Part shown: positions 37,990 to 51,199 of the stretch, one piece after another
How positions within the stretch are numbered: position 1 is the stretch's first letter
How the letters are laid out: each line of letters opens with the position of its first letter
Source: Chaenocephalus aceratus
Taxonomy: Eukaryota; Chordata; Actinopteri; Perciformes; Channichthyidae
Direction: 5' to 3'
NCBI GenBank assembly: GCA_023974075.1
Contig: CM043789.1
Location: 31,183,238 to 31,247,237, forward strand
Length of the DNA: 64,000 nt
Made by a program: the position numbers and the translations under genes
Notes under the pieces: model-generated
Databases searched by the model: none
What the model saw: the letters and a program-made list of their open reading frames with translations, nothing else
Told to the model about the DNA's origin: nothing

Positions 37990-38700
37990 ACAGAGGGAGA
38001 GAGGGAGAGAGAGATACCTCAAACCGGCTGCTGTTTTCCTATTGTGCGCCAGGGCTTTGCGAGGATAGGGCAAGCGATGAAAAACGCGCACCTGCTTTAG
38101 AGTAATTACGGTAGCGCAGCAGCAAACTGTCCCTCTCGCAACACACACACTCCACACTCGTTCACTCGCACAGCCCTAGTGATTCAACCCTGATTTCCAG
38201 CGAACGAGCAAGCAACAGACGGGATGCCAAAAAGTGAGGACCGGTGGAGAGCTTGTTCGCGCTGAAGAAGCCTCTCGAAGAGATAGCGAGGGGAAGCAGA
38301 CGCAACAAAACAAGACGAGAAGCTGCGCGCTTTCTCCGCGGCAACTTGCGCACAGTGCCAGAGTTTTAGCGGCAGTATTGTTCTGACTTCACTCCAGAGG
38401 GGCCACTCCGAGGAGAGAGGACGCACACAAAAGGGAAAAGGAAAGGACTAACGAGCACGCTTTGTCGTTTAAAGTAATGGTCCTGCGGTCTTAGATCCTA
38501 GATTTCTCTGTCTCTCTCTCCCCTCTCTGTTCCTTTCCATTTTTCTTTTTTTGAGATTTTTTTCGTCGGTTTGTGTCCCCCTTTGTCGCCGCGAGAGAGT
38601 GGACGCATCGGGGGCTCGAGGAGCAGAAGCGGGGCTGTCCACATGGTCCAACCACTGGCGTGAAAGTTGACTTCTTCAGAAAACAAGAGAACAGGTTGAT
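37990..38700 (+). promoter_or_regulatory. CpG-rich block, candidate promoter and non-coding first exon
   Basis: Between 38200 and 38490 I count 22 CpG dinucleotides, far above the surrounding sequence. An inverted CCAAT (CTATTGTG, 38039-38046) and GAGTAATTACGGTAGCG (38101-38117) lie upstream. The remainder is GA-rich with no long frame, like the untranslated first exon of a large vertebrate developmental gene. A possible but weak splice donor is CAG|GTTGAT at 38692-38700. Strand and exon limits are inferred. No downstream coding exon is visible in the window, so the gene cannot be named. Confidence 0.35.
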
Positions 38701-40379
38701 GCATTATCTACACTCTCCTTTCCCACTTTGTTTTAACCTTCCTCACTCTTTCCTCACTCTGTGCTTCCATTGAAACTCTCTGACACACACATTAGTCTAG
38801 TAAACGGCAAAAAACAACTCAAACATCAACTTTTGCATCGCACATTGTTTGTGAAACATCTCCAAGTCAGCCTTAAAATATATTACAGTATTGGAGAGTA
38901 TTATAAAGGCTAGCACACGCGGTGTTTCCCTCTTTGTGACTTCCCTCATGTTACATTGTAACTTTCTTTTCACCGGATCGTTGAATGCTAAACTTATCAG
39001 CCACGTTTTTAAATCCTCTTTGAAGTTTTCATCAATTTCTACAATAGAGGTGCATCCACTTTCTTGTGATTTCTTCGCAACTTCCACACTTGTTATACAC
39101 AGAATCAAACTGTGGTTTATTTCAAACGAGGTTTATTTTAATGGTCAATTTATCTGAACTCTTTTATTGATCGAAGCAGTTTAGTGCACTGAGAGACCGG
39201 TGTTTATAGAAAGTGTCAGAGGAACAACACAAAGTGTATCTCTCAGGTTAGGATTAACTAAAATGTCGGGATTTGAATGGAGGCAAGAACTTAATTTTGC
39301 GTGGCCATTATTAGCGCTTGTTAAGGGATTTGATAATAAACACCACCGTAGGTTATGTGGTGATCATTTGACACACCCGTGTGAGAGTGCTTTGTCATCG
39401 CTTTACCTGTTTAACTCTCAGCCGTTGAGCACTGTCTCCTATTATATCCATTTTGTTTTGGAAAATGTAACGATAACTTTTTTAATTAAAAAAGGCTCTA
39501 AATCCTTACCCGAGGATATACACCCCTTGTTTAACGATAGGGGAACATTCTTTTTTTGGGGCATTGTCAATAGGTCAGGGGACTTTCTTTTCAAACCATT
39601 TTGACTTTTGAAATCGGAACCGCGTTAAATAGCATCAGAGTTTTTTGTTGTTTCCATAATCTCACCGGATTAAATAAATAACAATAAAGGCCTTCAATTG
39701 AGGGTTTTAACAACAGGACGTGAAGAAAAGTTGTTAAAACATAATAAAAGTTTAACGGAGAATATTAAAACGGATCTAATTTGACAGTGATAATTAGTGC
39801 ATTATAACACCGATGCGTCTGATTTATTCATAATTCATAACTGATGGCACTAAATAAAAATAAAACGTTCTATATGAAAACCTATACAAAGAGGCCCACA
39901 TATTTAAAACAGACTTAGACAATGTTATAGGCCTACATTTAGAAATTGAGGGGGTTAAAGTCTACATGGAACCTCTGCATGACCCATGTTTTCCCTTTCT
40001 TTTTGAAGTCACAACCCGTCTGAAATCAGGCCCACACCACAAAGGAAAATTATATTTTCTTCATAGAGAAAAAAAGAAGTATTACCGGAACTATAATTTT
40101 TAAAATGACATTTTATAATGACATAAACAGATTAAAATCCACCCTTAATTTGCGCGACTGCCCACAACACAACACACAACATGTAACATCTATTTACAGT
40201 AAGTGTTGTTCACAATAAGTTGTTATTTTCTTCTTTCCCACCTAAAAATAAAACTAAAGAAATCAAATATGAAACATCACAACATTCCCTCATGTCAGAT
40301 GGACTCATGTCCCGCGTGATGGAAGGGTTCAGACAAAAAAGAGGGAGAGATGAAACGACAATTAATCGCTGTTAGTTGT
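38701..40379. other. Unassigned AT-rich sequence
   Basis: No gene recognised. An open frame of 134 codons at 39200-39604 has no family resemblance. Confidence 0.5.
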
Positions 40380-40720
40380 CTGTCATTGAGAGAAAGCATA
40401 CAGGCCGTGTGGGTGCACCCTGACACGGGCATTATTGCCCCGTGATTGATGGGCGCCGGGGCATTTGGCATAATTAATTTTATTTACTGTGTCCTCTCTC
40501 TCCTGTTGTGTCCCCCCTCCCTCCCCCCCCCCCCTCCTGTCCTCTGTGGTGGCATTTCCGCGACGCGATGACACACTTTTAATTGCACTTTAATAGAAGA
40601 TCCAGCGGGAATGAAAAAGCTCTTCATCACGTTTTATGACCTTGTCACATTTCTGGTGTCAGACAGGAAAGCAGGTATTGTGTGGTGGCTTCGAGTCCCA
40701 GGAGTAAGGTGTTTACAGAA
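40380..40720. promoter_or_regulatory. Candidate conserved non-coding block
   Basis: Repeat-poor apart from a C-rich run at 40514-40536. It contains CCGTGATTGATGGGCGCC (40440-40457), CATAATTAATTTTATT and CACTTTTAATTGCACTTTAA (40574-40593), with no coding frame. Judged by texture only. Confidence 0.28.
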
Positions 40721-43700
40721 TTAGGAAACAACTTTATTTCACCTATGAATAACACATTCATGCGAAGCCTTCATAAAAATCTGCATCAATGTTTTAAATG
40801 TTTTATTTAAATCAGTATATTTTGATCAATATCTGAATTTTAAGATTTTTTTATTTTTACAAAGATAGAAATGCAACTGGTCCACAATTTGCATTTCTGT
40901 ACACCTGAACCAATTTTTATAGTGTGACCACAATTAGCACAAATGAGCTGACAGCATCTCACAGTTAGATCATTCTTAAATGCTGAAATGATTTTCCAGG
41001 AACATGGGGGGGGGGGGGGGAAATCCAGTTTTGACTTTCTTTTAAAAATTCATGTAGCTACATGTTCTTCCAGCTGCTTCAATTCTCTCTGGCACAGTGA
41101 AGGCTCGGCAGCTGACATGTCTCAAATACTGTAAAACAACCATGTTTGGATTTCCAACAAAATTCAGATTACTGAACAATTTAGTGAATTGTAAATTTTA
41201 TTTAAAATGGCCTGACAAACCTTCAAAAGAAACAAATATAAAGCTCAGGGAGAACAGCGAGACACTGCTGATAGGTAGAGGATTTTTTTTTTTAATGACT
41301 TCTACTTGAACACTGCAGCATTTACCAACAGTAAAAGCTCATTGTAAAGTTATCATTTATGATGTGCTTTGCAAATTCATCACATCGGTAAAGGCTTTTC
41401 ATGGAAATAAAACAATGAGATAAAAGAGTTTTTGAGAATTTGGTTTTAAAGGAGAGTGTATGTGTGCAGGAAGCCAGAGGTGTCAGAGACAGATTGACTC
41501 TCTGCTCTCTGTCGGCTATTGTGCGTCCGTGTGTTTGCCTCAGCATTGCCACCTTTTTTCATCTGACTTGCCTCAACACTTTTCCTTCTTTGCCTTTTTT
41601 TCTTGCCTCCTCTCGACAGCTGTGTCTTTTCCATGTCCTGTTTTGTTTCATTGTTTGTAAGAGTCGCTCATGTGCTGCTGATTTTTATCAGTTTCAGACT
41701 CTGTTCTCCAGCAGACAATTGTTTCTGTTATGCTTACTGACACATCACTTAAATTATGATTTTCAGGCCGGCCAGCCTGTGTGTGTGACTGTGTTCCGGT
41801 GTGTGACTCCGGCACATGTATGAGACCGTCTAGAGACAGGCATTAACGGCTGTGAATCTCATGCGCTTTAAAAACCCTTCAAGCAGGATTAAAAGGCAGC
41901 AACATGATTGTGTTAGTCCATAAACTCACTCAGAGAGTCCTTACCTCCAGCATGAGCGTGTGTGAATGTGTGGAAGAGTGTATATCTGAGTGCGGGAGTG
42001 TGTGTGCACAAGAGTGCTTTTTCTCAATTCACCTGTCCTGCTTGAGTGAAAATGGACAGTATTTGAAGTTTTAAATGTCCTGTGCGTCGGTAGCGTTGAT
42101 GGCTCGCCTGTCCGTCTCTCCATCTCTCGCTCTCCCCTCATTAGAGCCCTCCTGCTCCCAAGCCCACAAGTCTGAGTGGGCTTTTGGCACCAAAGTGATG
42201 TTGAAGAGCAGCCGTATACAACTCTGCTATACATGTAGGATTTGACCTGTGATGGATACTCACAGGTTTACTTCTACTGCAGCACTTCAGTGCATTACCT
42301 GCTCAAAAAAGCTGAAATGGTTAAATTGTCGATATCTTTTAGATGGGGTTTGAGAAAAGCAAAAAATGTCACTGTGTATGGAGCGAAAGCATAAAAAAAA
42401 AAAGATTGAATTATTGAAAGTGTTGATCCTGCAGCTTCCGTTACGGTGTGCGCTTTTGAGCTGAACATTTCTGGGGCTTTTAAATGTGAAAATGGTGTAG
42501 GGTAAGCTATTCTATAGGTTGTGACAATTGTTTAAACATGTCTTAAAGTGAAACGTATTATAATTTAGTATATATCTGATTTTTAGGGATTTTCGTTGTG
42601 ATTTAAAAAATTGGAAAATGGAAATCTACACGTCTCCATGTGTAATCACTGAGTAGCATTACAATGGCAATCACGGCTTGTTACCTCTTTAAAAATATGT
42701 TAATGAAATATAATTGACAAATTAATGGATTAAATGAAGGTGTTATGTATCAAGTGGGGGAGTGCTCTGGTTGTGTATTGAAGTGATTGACTGCACAGTG
42801 AAAGTGCCGCCACATTGCTATAGTCTGAGGCCTGATTAGACATGTGGTTCTAATTGAACCTGTTATTCAGGAGAGGTCGAGGGCTGAATAGTTGTGTGTG
42901 TCTGTCGGTGTGTGCATATCATAAATCCCACACGTTTTCCAAAGATGAGATGTGTTTTTAATGACGGGTCAGAAGGCGGTGTCGCGCAGGAAAGTTGCAG
43001 GACAGCAGAGAAAATGGAGCGAGAAGATGCCTTTAAGTGGTTATTAGGAAGTTGACCACCTGTGAGATTGAAAGAGAAATTCTTCCTTTGTTGTCTTTAG
43101 CCTTTTGTGTCTTTTAAAAGAGCTGTCATTGCATTTGTGATGACAGCAGCCCCGCTCGCACTCCCAACCTCATTCTTTAAAATCTACGCACTTTTCTCCC
43201 TCTTGATTGATAAGCTAATCATTTTTGCTCCACACAGTGGTTTAGCCTGTGGTCATTAACATGTCCATGCGTTTCAGATGAGCTTTTATATGTGTGTGTG
43301 AGTGTGGGGTGGCTCAGAGATGTGTCTCCATCTCCTCAGAGCACGGGCCCATTAACAGCTGATGGATGTGGGAAGGAGTGACCCAGCAGCTCAGAGCGGA
43401 AGAGACTGTTTCCTATGGACACGGGGGGGAAAGGGAAGCAGAAGAGGGACGGAGCGAGAGATATAACGTATGAGTGAAAGGCTGGTAGAAGCGCAGGAAA
43501 CGGCAGTGCGAGGGTTTTTAGGCGTGGGTCATTATAGCTGAGGAAGCATTAGATCAGCCTCTCTAGAGTACGCCTGGCACCTGAGGCCATGGCTGGAGCT
43601 GAAGGAGAATGAGAGCACAGATCGGGAAGTTAGGCAGTCGGACCTATCAAGTGTGAGTCCACAGCGAGAGAGAAAGAGTCATGAGGTCAGCGGCAGAGCC

Positions 43701-46700
43701 AGGTAGAGCACATGAGATGGTGGGCTGAAGCCGAAGGAAACACCAGAGCGGTGTTGAAAGTGAGCCTGTTGTGTTCGAGCAGAGCGTCTTCATGAAAAAG
43801 CTCCCATCGGTCGCTGTGTCCCCTGCTAACTCTGCATTGCTTCTGACAGCTGTATTTGTGTTATGGATTTTCCTTCACTCCGTCCCGTCTCCCTTTCCTT
43901 CTCCTCTGCCTCCCTCTCTCTCAGTAGTCGGCTCCCCTCCTCTCCATCGCCTCCACCCTATGACCTTTTGTAAGCACTTCATCAGAGAGCCGTTGGTGTT
44001 TTCTAAAGCGCCGCGACAAACTGACAGGGCAGCCGTCAATCGAGCGGGGGGGAACCGAGGGAGCAGATCAGTGGAAAGCTTCGTTCAGAACAACAATGTG
44101 ACTAAACTTTCTGCAGCACTGCTTTAATGTGTATTGAAAGGATGTCTGTGAAGGGTAGGTGACAGCTGGGAAGCGCAAGACTCGCAGTGTTATGGATACA
44201 CACACACACAGATGCACGCACGCGCATTTTTGCACATTTCATAAACTGACTGTAGAGGCGCGTTACACAGCTCTGGAGTGCTCGTTTGTCCGTGGTGCTG
44301 CGGCGGTGAAAATCTGCCGAGCGGACGAATGAGCGCTCTGATAAAATGCTGAGATTCACAGAAGAGGAGGAGCGCACAGGGAATCATGTCCAGGTCCTTA
44401 AACACAACTTCAACCTGATTGATCTCAAATCAGTTTTTTATCGTCTCACATTTCCTGTTGTGACAAATAACACCACCTAATATTAAGACATCTTTCTCAT
44501 TTTATTTGATTTCCCTCAATCCTGACTGACATTATCAGATCTACCATAAATCAGATTTATTTTAGCATTTTTTTAGATTTGCATCAGAGTGTTTGAATTG
44601 CCTCAACCAGGATTACTTAACATTAACATATGGTGATAGGAAATTAGTAATGCAGTTTTTTCCCCTTGTCCCTGTTCTTAGACATCCTGGACCAGGGAGG
44701 TAATAACCATATGCATCTCATTATGTTTTTCTAATCCGTAAAGTATCGGGATGTTGGCTAACGCAGGCGAAAGTGAGGCTGGAGCGTTGGCGCACCGCTC
44801 TTTTATGGTATTAGTATTTATGGTATTAGTTCCGGGGGACATGGGATGCCTACTTAAGCTATTAGCATGTGAGGCGCTGTGGGATGATCCATCCCCTGAC
44901 AGGACGAGCTGTTAACCAGTGTTAAACCAAATCACAATAGGCTGCCTGGGATGATGGATTGACAGAGCTCGCTCTCACTACTTGCTTGGGCCGCCCCTCG
45001 CTTCCTGCTCCACTTCACGCACCCTCACATGAAGATTTGTTCGCTCGGGAATTAAGTTTGTCCAAAAACTCTTTCAAAGAAATATAATCTTTTTTGAGTA
45101 AATATAATGAATATGATCTGGCCTATAGAAAAGGAACCACATGCTCTCTTTGTCTCCGTCTTGTCAACTTCTGTCCTCCTCCTCTTTTTCTTCTTCTTCC
45201 TTCTCCTGCTGTGGCTCTCAAGGTGAAGAGACTGTACAGGCTCTGCCCAGTGGGGTGCGGACTCTATGGCTTCTATAGTGCCCTTTCAGTGAGGGGAGGG
45301 GGGGGGGGGGGTGCTGCTGCTGCTGCTGCTGCTAGAGCCACTATCGGGAGTCTTGGAGATCACTCACAGACGGGAGGGATGCTGTTCTGCATGTGTGTAC
45401 ACTCCCCGCGTGTGTGTGTGCGCGCGTGCGTGTGCAACTACAATTAACTGTCAATCAACCGGTGACCCTCCACCTCTCTCCTCCTCGGACAGAATTCCTA
45501 GGGGTTTTAGGTTTTGTTTTTCAGACGGCTGTCGGAAGAGAAGAAAAGCAAACAGGTCGTCGCTTTCCCAACTTGTGTGTATTTATTTTAGACATTTTAT
45601 ATTGAAGAGAAAACATGCTCTGTGTCATTATTTTTCAAGATTTCTTCATCCAAGCAGTATCTGGTAAAAAAAACAAAAGCGTTCCCAGGCAGAGCGATAG
45701 AGTGCTGTGTTGTTAAGTAGTTGGTTGATCAGCGGCCGTTTCTTCCCTCTGTGGCTGCTCGCTGAGCATTGAAGCTCTGTTAGTGTGTGTGCGCATACAC
45801 ATGCACGCCTGTGTGTGGTGGGCATTGTTGACCGAGAGACATCTGCCACTAGATTATACCCAGCTGTTATCTGAATAATTGTGTAATCCCCCCTCCCTCA
45901 CTCCCTCCCTCCCTCTTTTACTCCCTCCTTCCTACCCTCGCTCCCTCCGCCTCCTGCTTTGCCCCCTTCTTGCCCCCACCCACATCTCTTCTCTCTCCGA
46001 CTGATCAGACGGGGAGTGATGAGTCTCTTCTCTGGGTGGCACTTTTTCTGGAGTCTTTATGAGTGTGATCTTACAAGTGTGTGAGTGTGTATCTCCGCGG
46101 CCTCTGGTCACCAATCGTTGTCTGACATTTGTAGAAGGATTTTAGTCCCCCCCTCCACCCGCACGCTCACCCAAACTCACGTCCCTCTCCTCCCCCATCT
46201 CCCCGTGGCTCTCGGGGAAATAAAAGTAGCCTAATCCTGCCAGATCAAGATTGCTGTCCACCACAGCTTTACCAGCCTGTGAGTTAGAGCCAGCTCTCAT
46301 GTTCCTGAGGAGCGAGAAGGCAGAGTGTGTGTGTTATTTGGCGTTTGGGCTGTTGGCCTTTGAAGCAGCTTTTGCTGGCAGAACGCTGGTCAGGGGCGAG
46401 AGGAAAGGAAGACAGTGAGCACAGAAAAACAGGAATAGCGGAGCTGTTTAAAAGTAGGAAAAGGAGTGAAGAAGTATAGTTGTTCACTATTTACATAATT
46501 GACTTGGTGTTTAATCCAAGGCACATTTCTAATTATTTTAACAGGCTGCATATTATACTTTTCAAATTAATTTACTCTTAGCAACTTCCTGTCATTAAAG
46601 AAATTATTTTCTAATTGTTTTTTAACATATGACATTTAACTTCAATACATCAATTTCAAATGAAAAACATAAAGGCTTTTATTTCATTTCAATTTATAAT

Positions 46701-46925
46701 AATACAAAATTCTAGATTAAAAGAGAAATCACAGCATTCCCATAATATACTGCTTTCACATTCTCACTGTTCCCCGTATCTACAAAGACACAACACGTTG
46801 TTTTAAGCACAGACATTTTTCCTCCTTCCACTGACAATGTTGGTCGACTTATATCGAGACATTTAAAACGAAAATGTTATCAACTATTATTTAACTTATA
46901 CATTTTTGAACGCATTGAGAATGAT

Positions 46926-46929
<4 letters not shown>
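40721..46929. other. Unassigned sequence with scattered enhancer-like stretches
   Basis: No gene recognised. Poly-G runs lie at 41007-41020 and 45296-45311, the latter followed by (TGC)n to 45333. A direct repeat TTTATGGTATTAGT occurs at 44802-44815 and 44817-44830. A perfect PBX-MEIS-type site lies at 45448-45457. Repeat-poor stretches near 42830-43280 and 44740-44960 may be conserved. C-rich runs lie at 45889-45960. Confidence 0.4.
45448..45457 (-). promoter_or_regulatory. Perfect PBX-MEIS composite motif
   Basis: CTGTCAATCA on the + strand, i.e. TGATTGACAG on the minus strand, the consensus bound by PBX-MEIS/PREP heterodimers. A single 10-bp match proves nothing about use. Confidence 0.4.

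Positions 46930-46981
<52 letters not shown>
46930..46981. repeat. (CA)n microsatellite, 52 bp
   Basis: Pure CA run. Confidence 0.97.
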
Positions 46982-46982
<1 letters not shown>

Positions 46983-49020
46983 CATGCCTGCCTGCATGCA
47001 GTTGCGAGGGCTGCCTTTATTTCTGGTCCGTGTTCTTTTCCCTGTCGGAGCCCCGATAGTCGCTCAGTGTGAAGGACTCAACACTCGCTGTCTCTCTTTT
47101 CTCCTCCTCTCTTCTGGTGCACTTTCTCCCCTCCATCTCCTCTTCCCTCTCTCCTCCTCTCCCTGCCATGCCCGTTGTCTCTAATTATCAAGGCTCTGTG
47201 TTCCCTCAGCCTCTTCATTACATCCTAGCTGTCATCACAGTTTACATCCAACATTTGCTACCTCTCCTCAGTCCCCATTTCAATAGGATCATTTATTCTT
47301 TATGACCGAAACGACAGAACTCAATGCGAGGTCATGAGAAGCTCTCTCTGAGGAACTGTTTTTATTTTAGCGTGTGTGAAAGGGACTACAAATGCTTGAC
47401 TAAAAAAAATATACATAATTGAACGATTCACAAATACATTTAAAAGAAATAATCTCTATCTTTAAATCTATTTAAAAAAATACTTTTTAATTTATCAAAG
47501 TATTTTGCAAGCAATTTCTCAAAAGAGACACATTGAACTATTCCTAATTATTCTGATTTGTAAAACTTAGAAGTGTTTTTACTCTTTCAAATACATATTC
47601 AGTATGATAAATGTTTATTTATTACATTTTGTGATATTTAAAAGCAGTTTTTTTGTAAGTGCCTATTTGTCCCTGCACAAAATACTGTGTAAAAAAGTTA
47701 TTTGCCAGATTAGCTGATAAACACATCATGCTAAGACAAACACAAATCCAGATTTCTGCTATTTTTAAGTAGTTTAACATTTGAATAACAATCAGAAAGT
47801 AATGGAGAAACCTCAAGAATATGTTATTCAAGAACTGTGGGTATTTGTTATCAAAAGGCAGCCATTAGGTTGTTGGATTAGCAGACACCACAATGCCCAT
47901 TTTCACAGTTAAGGTCAGCGCTGCCATACGCAAACTGTAGCCCTAATCGGCAACTTCTGCTGCTGCAGGTTTCCATTGTCTAAAGGTCAGTCAGGAACAG
48001 TGCATTAGCCTCGGAAAGTAGTCAGCATAAACGAGGGAGGGGACCGAGGGAGGACCGAAGGACTAAAGTACAAAAAAGAGGACAGGAGGGAGGGTGAGTG
48101 GCAATGAAACCCTGGCATGCTTCATGGTGTCAGGCGGGCGTACGGCTTCGGGGGGCTTTGTGAAAAGTTTGCCTGCAAAACTTTGCTGAAGGCTGGGTTT
48201 GGTTTGGAGCGGCTCCCCCAGGGGTCCACTCACAGAGTGGGTGGAGGGGGGAGGAGGTGGGGAAGGGAAGTTGGAAACCAAAGAAGAGGAGGAGAAGGGA
48301 GCAGAGCTCAGAGAGCCGGCATGCCGTCACAGTTGTCCGTTGTTACGGCGCGCAGGCCCTTAGTCGCTGATCTAAGAAACACAACTCCTGCCTCACACCC
48401 CCTCCTTATCCCTCCCCCTCTTCCCTTCCCCCTTTTTCTCTCCCCTTTCTTTCCCTTCATTCTACCTCCCTGTCTATCTCTCTTTTAGCTTTCAACAGCT
48501 CTGCGCTGCGGTTTGAGCGCCGGTTATTAACATACAGTCTGCATTAGGGAACGGTGGCGGGGCTATTTGCTGGTAATGAGGATAGGGGGCCTGTGCTGTA
48601 TAGTAACTTGTTTGACCTCTGGTTGAGGGGTCAAGTTCATCCCGAGGAGGTGTAATTCTCTCCTTCCTTAGCCCAAACACATGACTGCACCCTGGGGGGA
48701 TGACGTGGGGGGCAGGAGGAGCGGGCCGAGGTGGCTCTCTTCATCCCAAATTTGAATCTCTGATCCCATTCTCCGCTCTCCCCGTCCTCTCCCTCGTCCC
48801 CTCTCTTCCCACAGGGTTAATTGAAGGGGAAATTGATAGTTCTGTGCGGTAATTGTGGCTTTGAGAATTGTCTGTCTCCCACGGAGAAAGATGAGGGCAG
48901 CTGTACTAAAGACGAGATGACGTGTCGTAAGAGAGAGAGAAAAATATGGGGAGAGAGAGGCAGATGGAAGAGCAAATAGAAAATCCCCCCCACCCCCATT
49001 TGCTACCCTGGGGGTGGGGG
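46982..49020. other. Unassigned sequence
   Basis: No gene recognised. AT-rich from 47390 to 47830, then G-rich and C-rich stretches (48240-48300, 48390-48480, 48985-49020). The stretch 48500-48680 is repeat-poor and possibly conserved. Confidence 0.4.
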
Positions 49021-49021
49021 T

Positions 49022-49132
49022 TTGATTGGTTGACGATGAGGGAGTGTGTTGATTGGCTGATGACGAGCTGAGATTTCTGTGTAACTTTACGAGCTGGGCT
49101 CTAATAATCATTCAATTCATTATCCAATCAGA
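49022..49132. promoter_or_regulatory. Three CCAAT-type motifs with TGACGA partners
   Basis: GATTGG at 49024-49029 and 49051-49056 are inverted CCAAT boxes (the first GATTGGTTGACGATGAG, the second GATTGGCTGATGACGAG), and a forward CCAATCA lies at 49124-49130. Such spacing fits an NF-Y-bound enhancer or promoter. No transcript was identified. Confidence 0.35.
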
Positions 49133-50149
49133 AGGACTCACCACACTGCTCTGTATCCTCACTGATTCTCCCTTTGAACCCCCCCTCCCTCTCCATCCCT
49201 CCCATACCTCCCAGAGGAGTCGGGGATGGACAGATGAGTAGAGCGCGCTGTATCTGTTCGGTTCTGCTCTGCTGCTCGCTGAAGTAGAGAGAGACAAACT
49301 TATATTCCACTGATGCCAGAGCTGAATGGACTCTCTGCCTCCCTCTCTCCTTCAAGAGGGGCTTTTCTCTCCCAGGGGCAGAGCTTTATAATTAGTCTTC
49401 TTCCAGAAATAGAAAACTAGTTTTCTGAGGTGAAGTCACCCTCTGATGTGTGGGTTTTAAAGCTGTGAATTTAAATTGATACAGAACAAAGTCAAATCTA
49501 TTATATATGCAGTATAGAAAAATCAATTTCCATCACAACCTGCAACATGATATTTTAACATTTTAGTTTTAAAAAATATCCAAAATGAAATGACTGCAAC
49601 AGAACCGTTTTTGGTCAGATACTTTTGTTCCTGTATTAGTGACAGCATGTCTTGTTTTAGCTCCCGGCTTAGTTGTTTAGTCTCAGCTCAGACCACCCCA
49701 AGGCTGTCACCCAGGCAACGTTGTATGTGTGTGCCTACGTTGTCTTTTATATTTAATTTTTTCATTGTACTAACATTTGCCAGTGTATTCATTTCTTTCT
49801 TTGACTTATTCCCTGCCATTGATTCCGTTTTTTTCCTGCACTGTTTTTTCCACCTCTTGCCCCCGTCCCTCTCTCCCCCTGCCTCTCCTCACCTCCCTCC
49901 TTTGCTCTTCCCCTTCCCTCTCCTTTCGCTTTCTCTGTCCGTTAATGAGAACGTGTTAACGAGAAAGAAAGATCTATTGGGTATAGCACAATTTATCAGA
50001 AAGGCAGAGGTTTGGAAGAAAAAAAGGCGACGGGCCCTTCAAAGAAGTCCTATTCTTGTGGTTGTGAATGTTTGATGAGACAGTGAAAAGTTCCTCCTCT
50101 AACGTCATGGTGTCTGAACAGAAGAGAACAGAACCGTTCTAATCATGCC
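49133..50149. other. Unassigned sequence
   Basis: Pyrimidine-rich stretches lie at 49166-49210 and 49850-49940. No gene recognised; the 161-codon frame at 49590-50075 is mainly a translation of pyrimidine-rich DNA. Confidence 0.45.
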
Positions 50150-50560
50150 GTGCAGAAAAAATGACTTCCAACCCGATTTAATTAACTGATAAGAAACGGC
50201 TTCAAATTAATTTTTCAAGGATGTAAGATTTTGATTAAGAAACTCCTAAAAGAAATAGACGAATAATCAATTTTTTAATCAACTTACTCAAATGGTAACT
50301 GGTTAATATGATAATTCTAGCAATTAGGGCAAATATTGTCGAGCAGCAGTTTCTATGCATCCTGTTAAAGGAATTATAATATCTTTACATCTAATTATCA
50401 TGGTTATTTAATTTTTTTGTATGGCTACCTCTCAATTTTACCATTCGTTTTTTCATCTGCCATTATAGGGATAATGAAATGAGAAGTTGGCAAGGGTAAT
50501 AAGATGAAACTTTTATAAGGGCCAACCTGAATGGGGCTTTTCACGCACCGTGATTGGATG
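50150..50560. promoter_or_regulatory. Candidate conserved non-coding block
   Basis: AT-rich but not low-complexity, with CCGATTTAATTAACTGATAA (50173-50192), TTTTGATTAAGAAACTCC, GGTTAATATGATAATTCTAG (50301-50320) and CTAATTATCATGG. Homeodomain-type cores are dense and every frame is interrupted. Inference from texture. Confidence 0.33.
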
Positions 50561-51199
50561 GATATTTAGGAAAAGGGGAAGGGGAATTGTTCAGAAAGAC
50601 ATTATGTCTGCTGGTTTTACATGCAAAGCTGAGATGGATCTTTAGATGGATGATTCTTTTATTTCGTCAGCAGATTAAAGTAGCTCCTGGCTCCTCTGTC
50701 CACACAGTTTCAAATCATCTATTCAGCTGGAAGAGAGAAAGAGGGAAAAAACAGATTCAGCTTTGATTGAAAGAGAGATTGGGCAGTTCACCTGCTAGCG
50801 GCCATAAAATGTGGATGTATGTGTGGACGTATGTGCGTGTGTGTTTCCCTAATTGGACAGGTATTGTAGTGGAGGTGAAGAGGGGCCTAGTTGAAGAGGG
50901 GTGGGGTGGGGGAAGCACAGGAAGAGCTGGCAGGGGGTTTGGGGCTTTAGGAGAGCAGCAGAGAGACCGGGTTCCTTACTTCAAAGAGGCCTTACAGCCT
51001 GGACAAACGCTAACCCCGCTCACATACCAGCGCAACACACACACACTCCACATTCACATACGGTGGCTCTTTTGCCTCTCATGAGATGAATATCCAACCC
51101 CTCTCACACGCCTTTCTCCCGGAGTCTCCGCTCTATCCGTCGCTCCCTGCGCGCTGAACATCAGTGGAGTCGTACGTTCACAGGGAAATATTGACAAAG
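50561..51199. other. Unassigned sequence
   Basis: Nothing recognised; mixed composition with a G-rich patch at 50890-50950. Confidence 0.5.

Noticed and set aside
39200..39604. 134-codon open frame downstream of the CpG-rich block as its coding exon
   Set aside because: No start context or splice acceptor, composition not protein-like, no family recognised.
49590..50075. 161-codon open frame as a membrane protein
   Set aside because: The hydrophobic appearance comes from T/C-rich DNA; there is no start context or homologous pattern.
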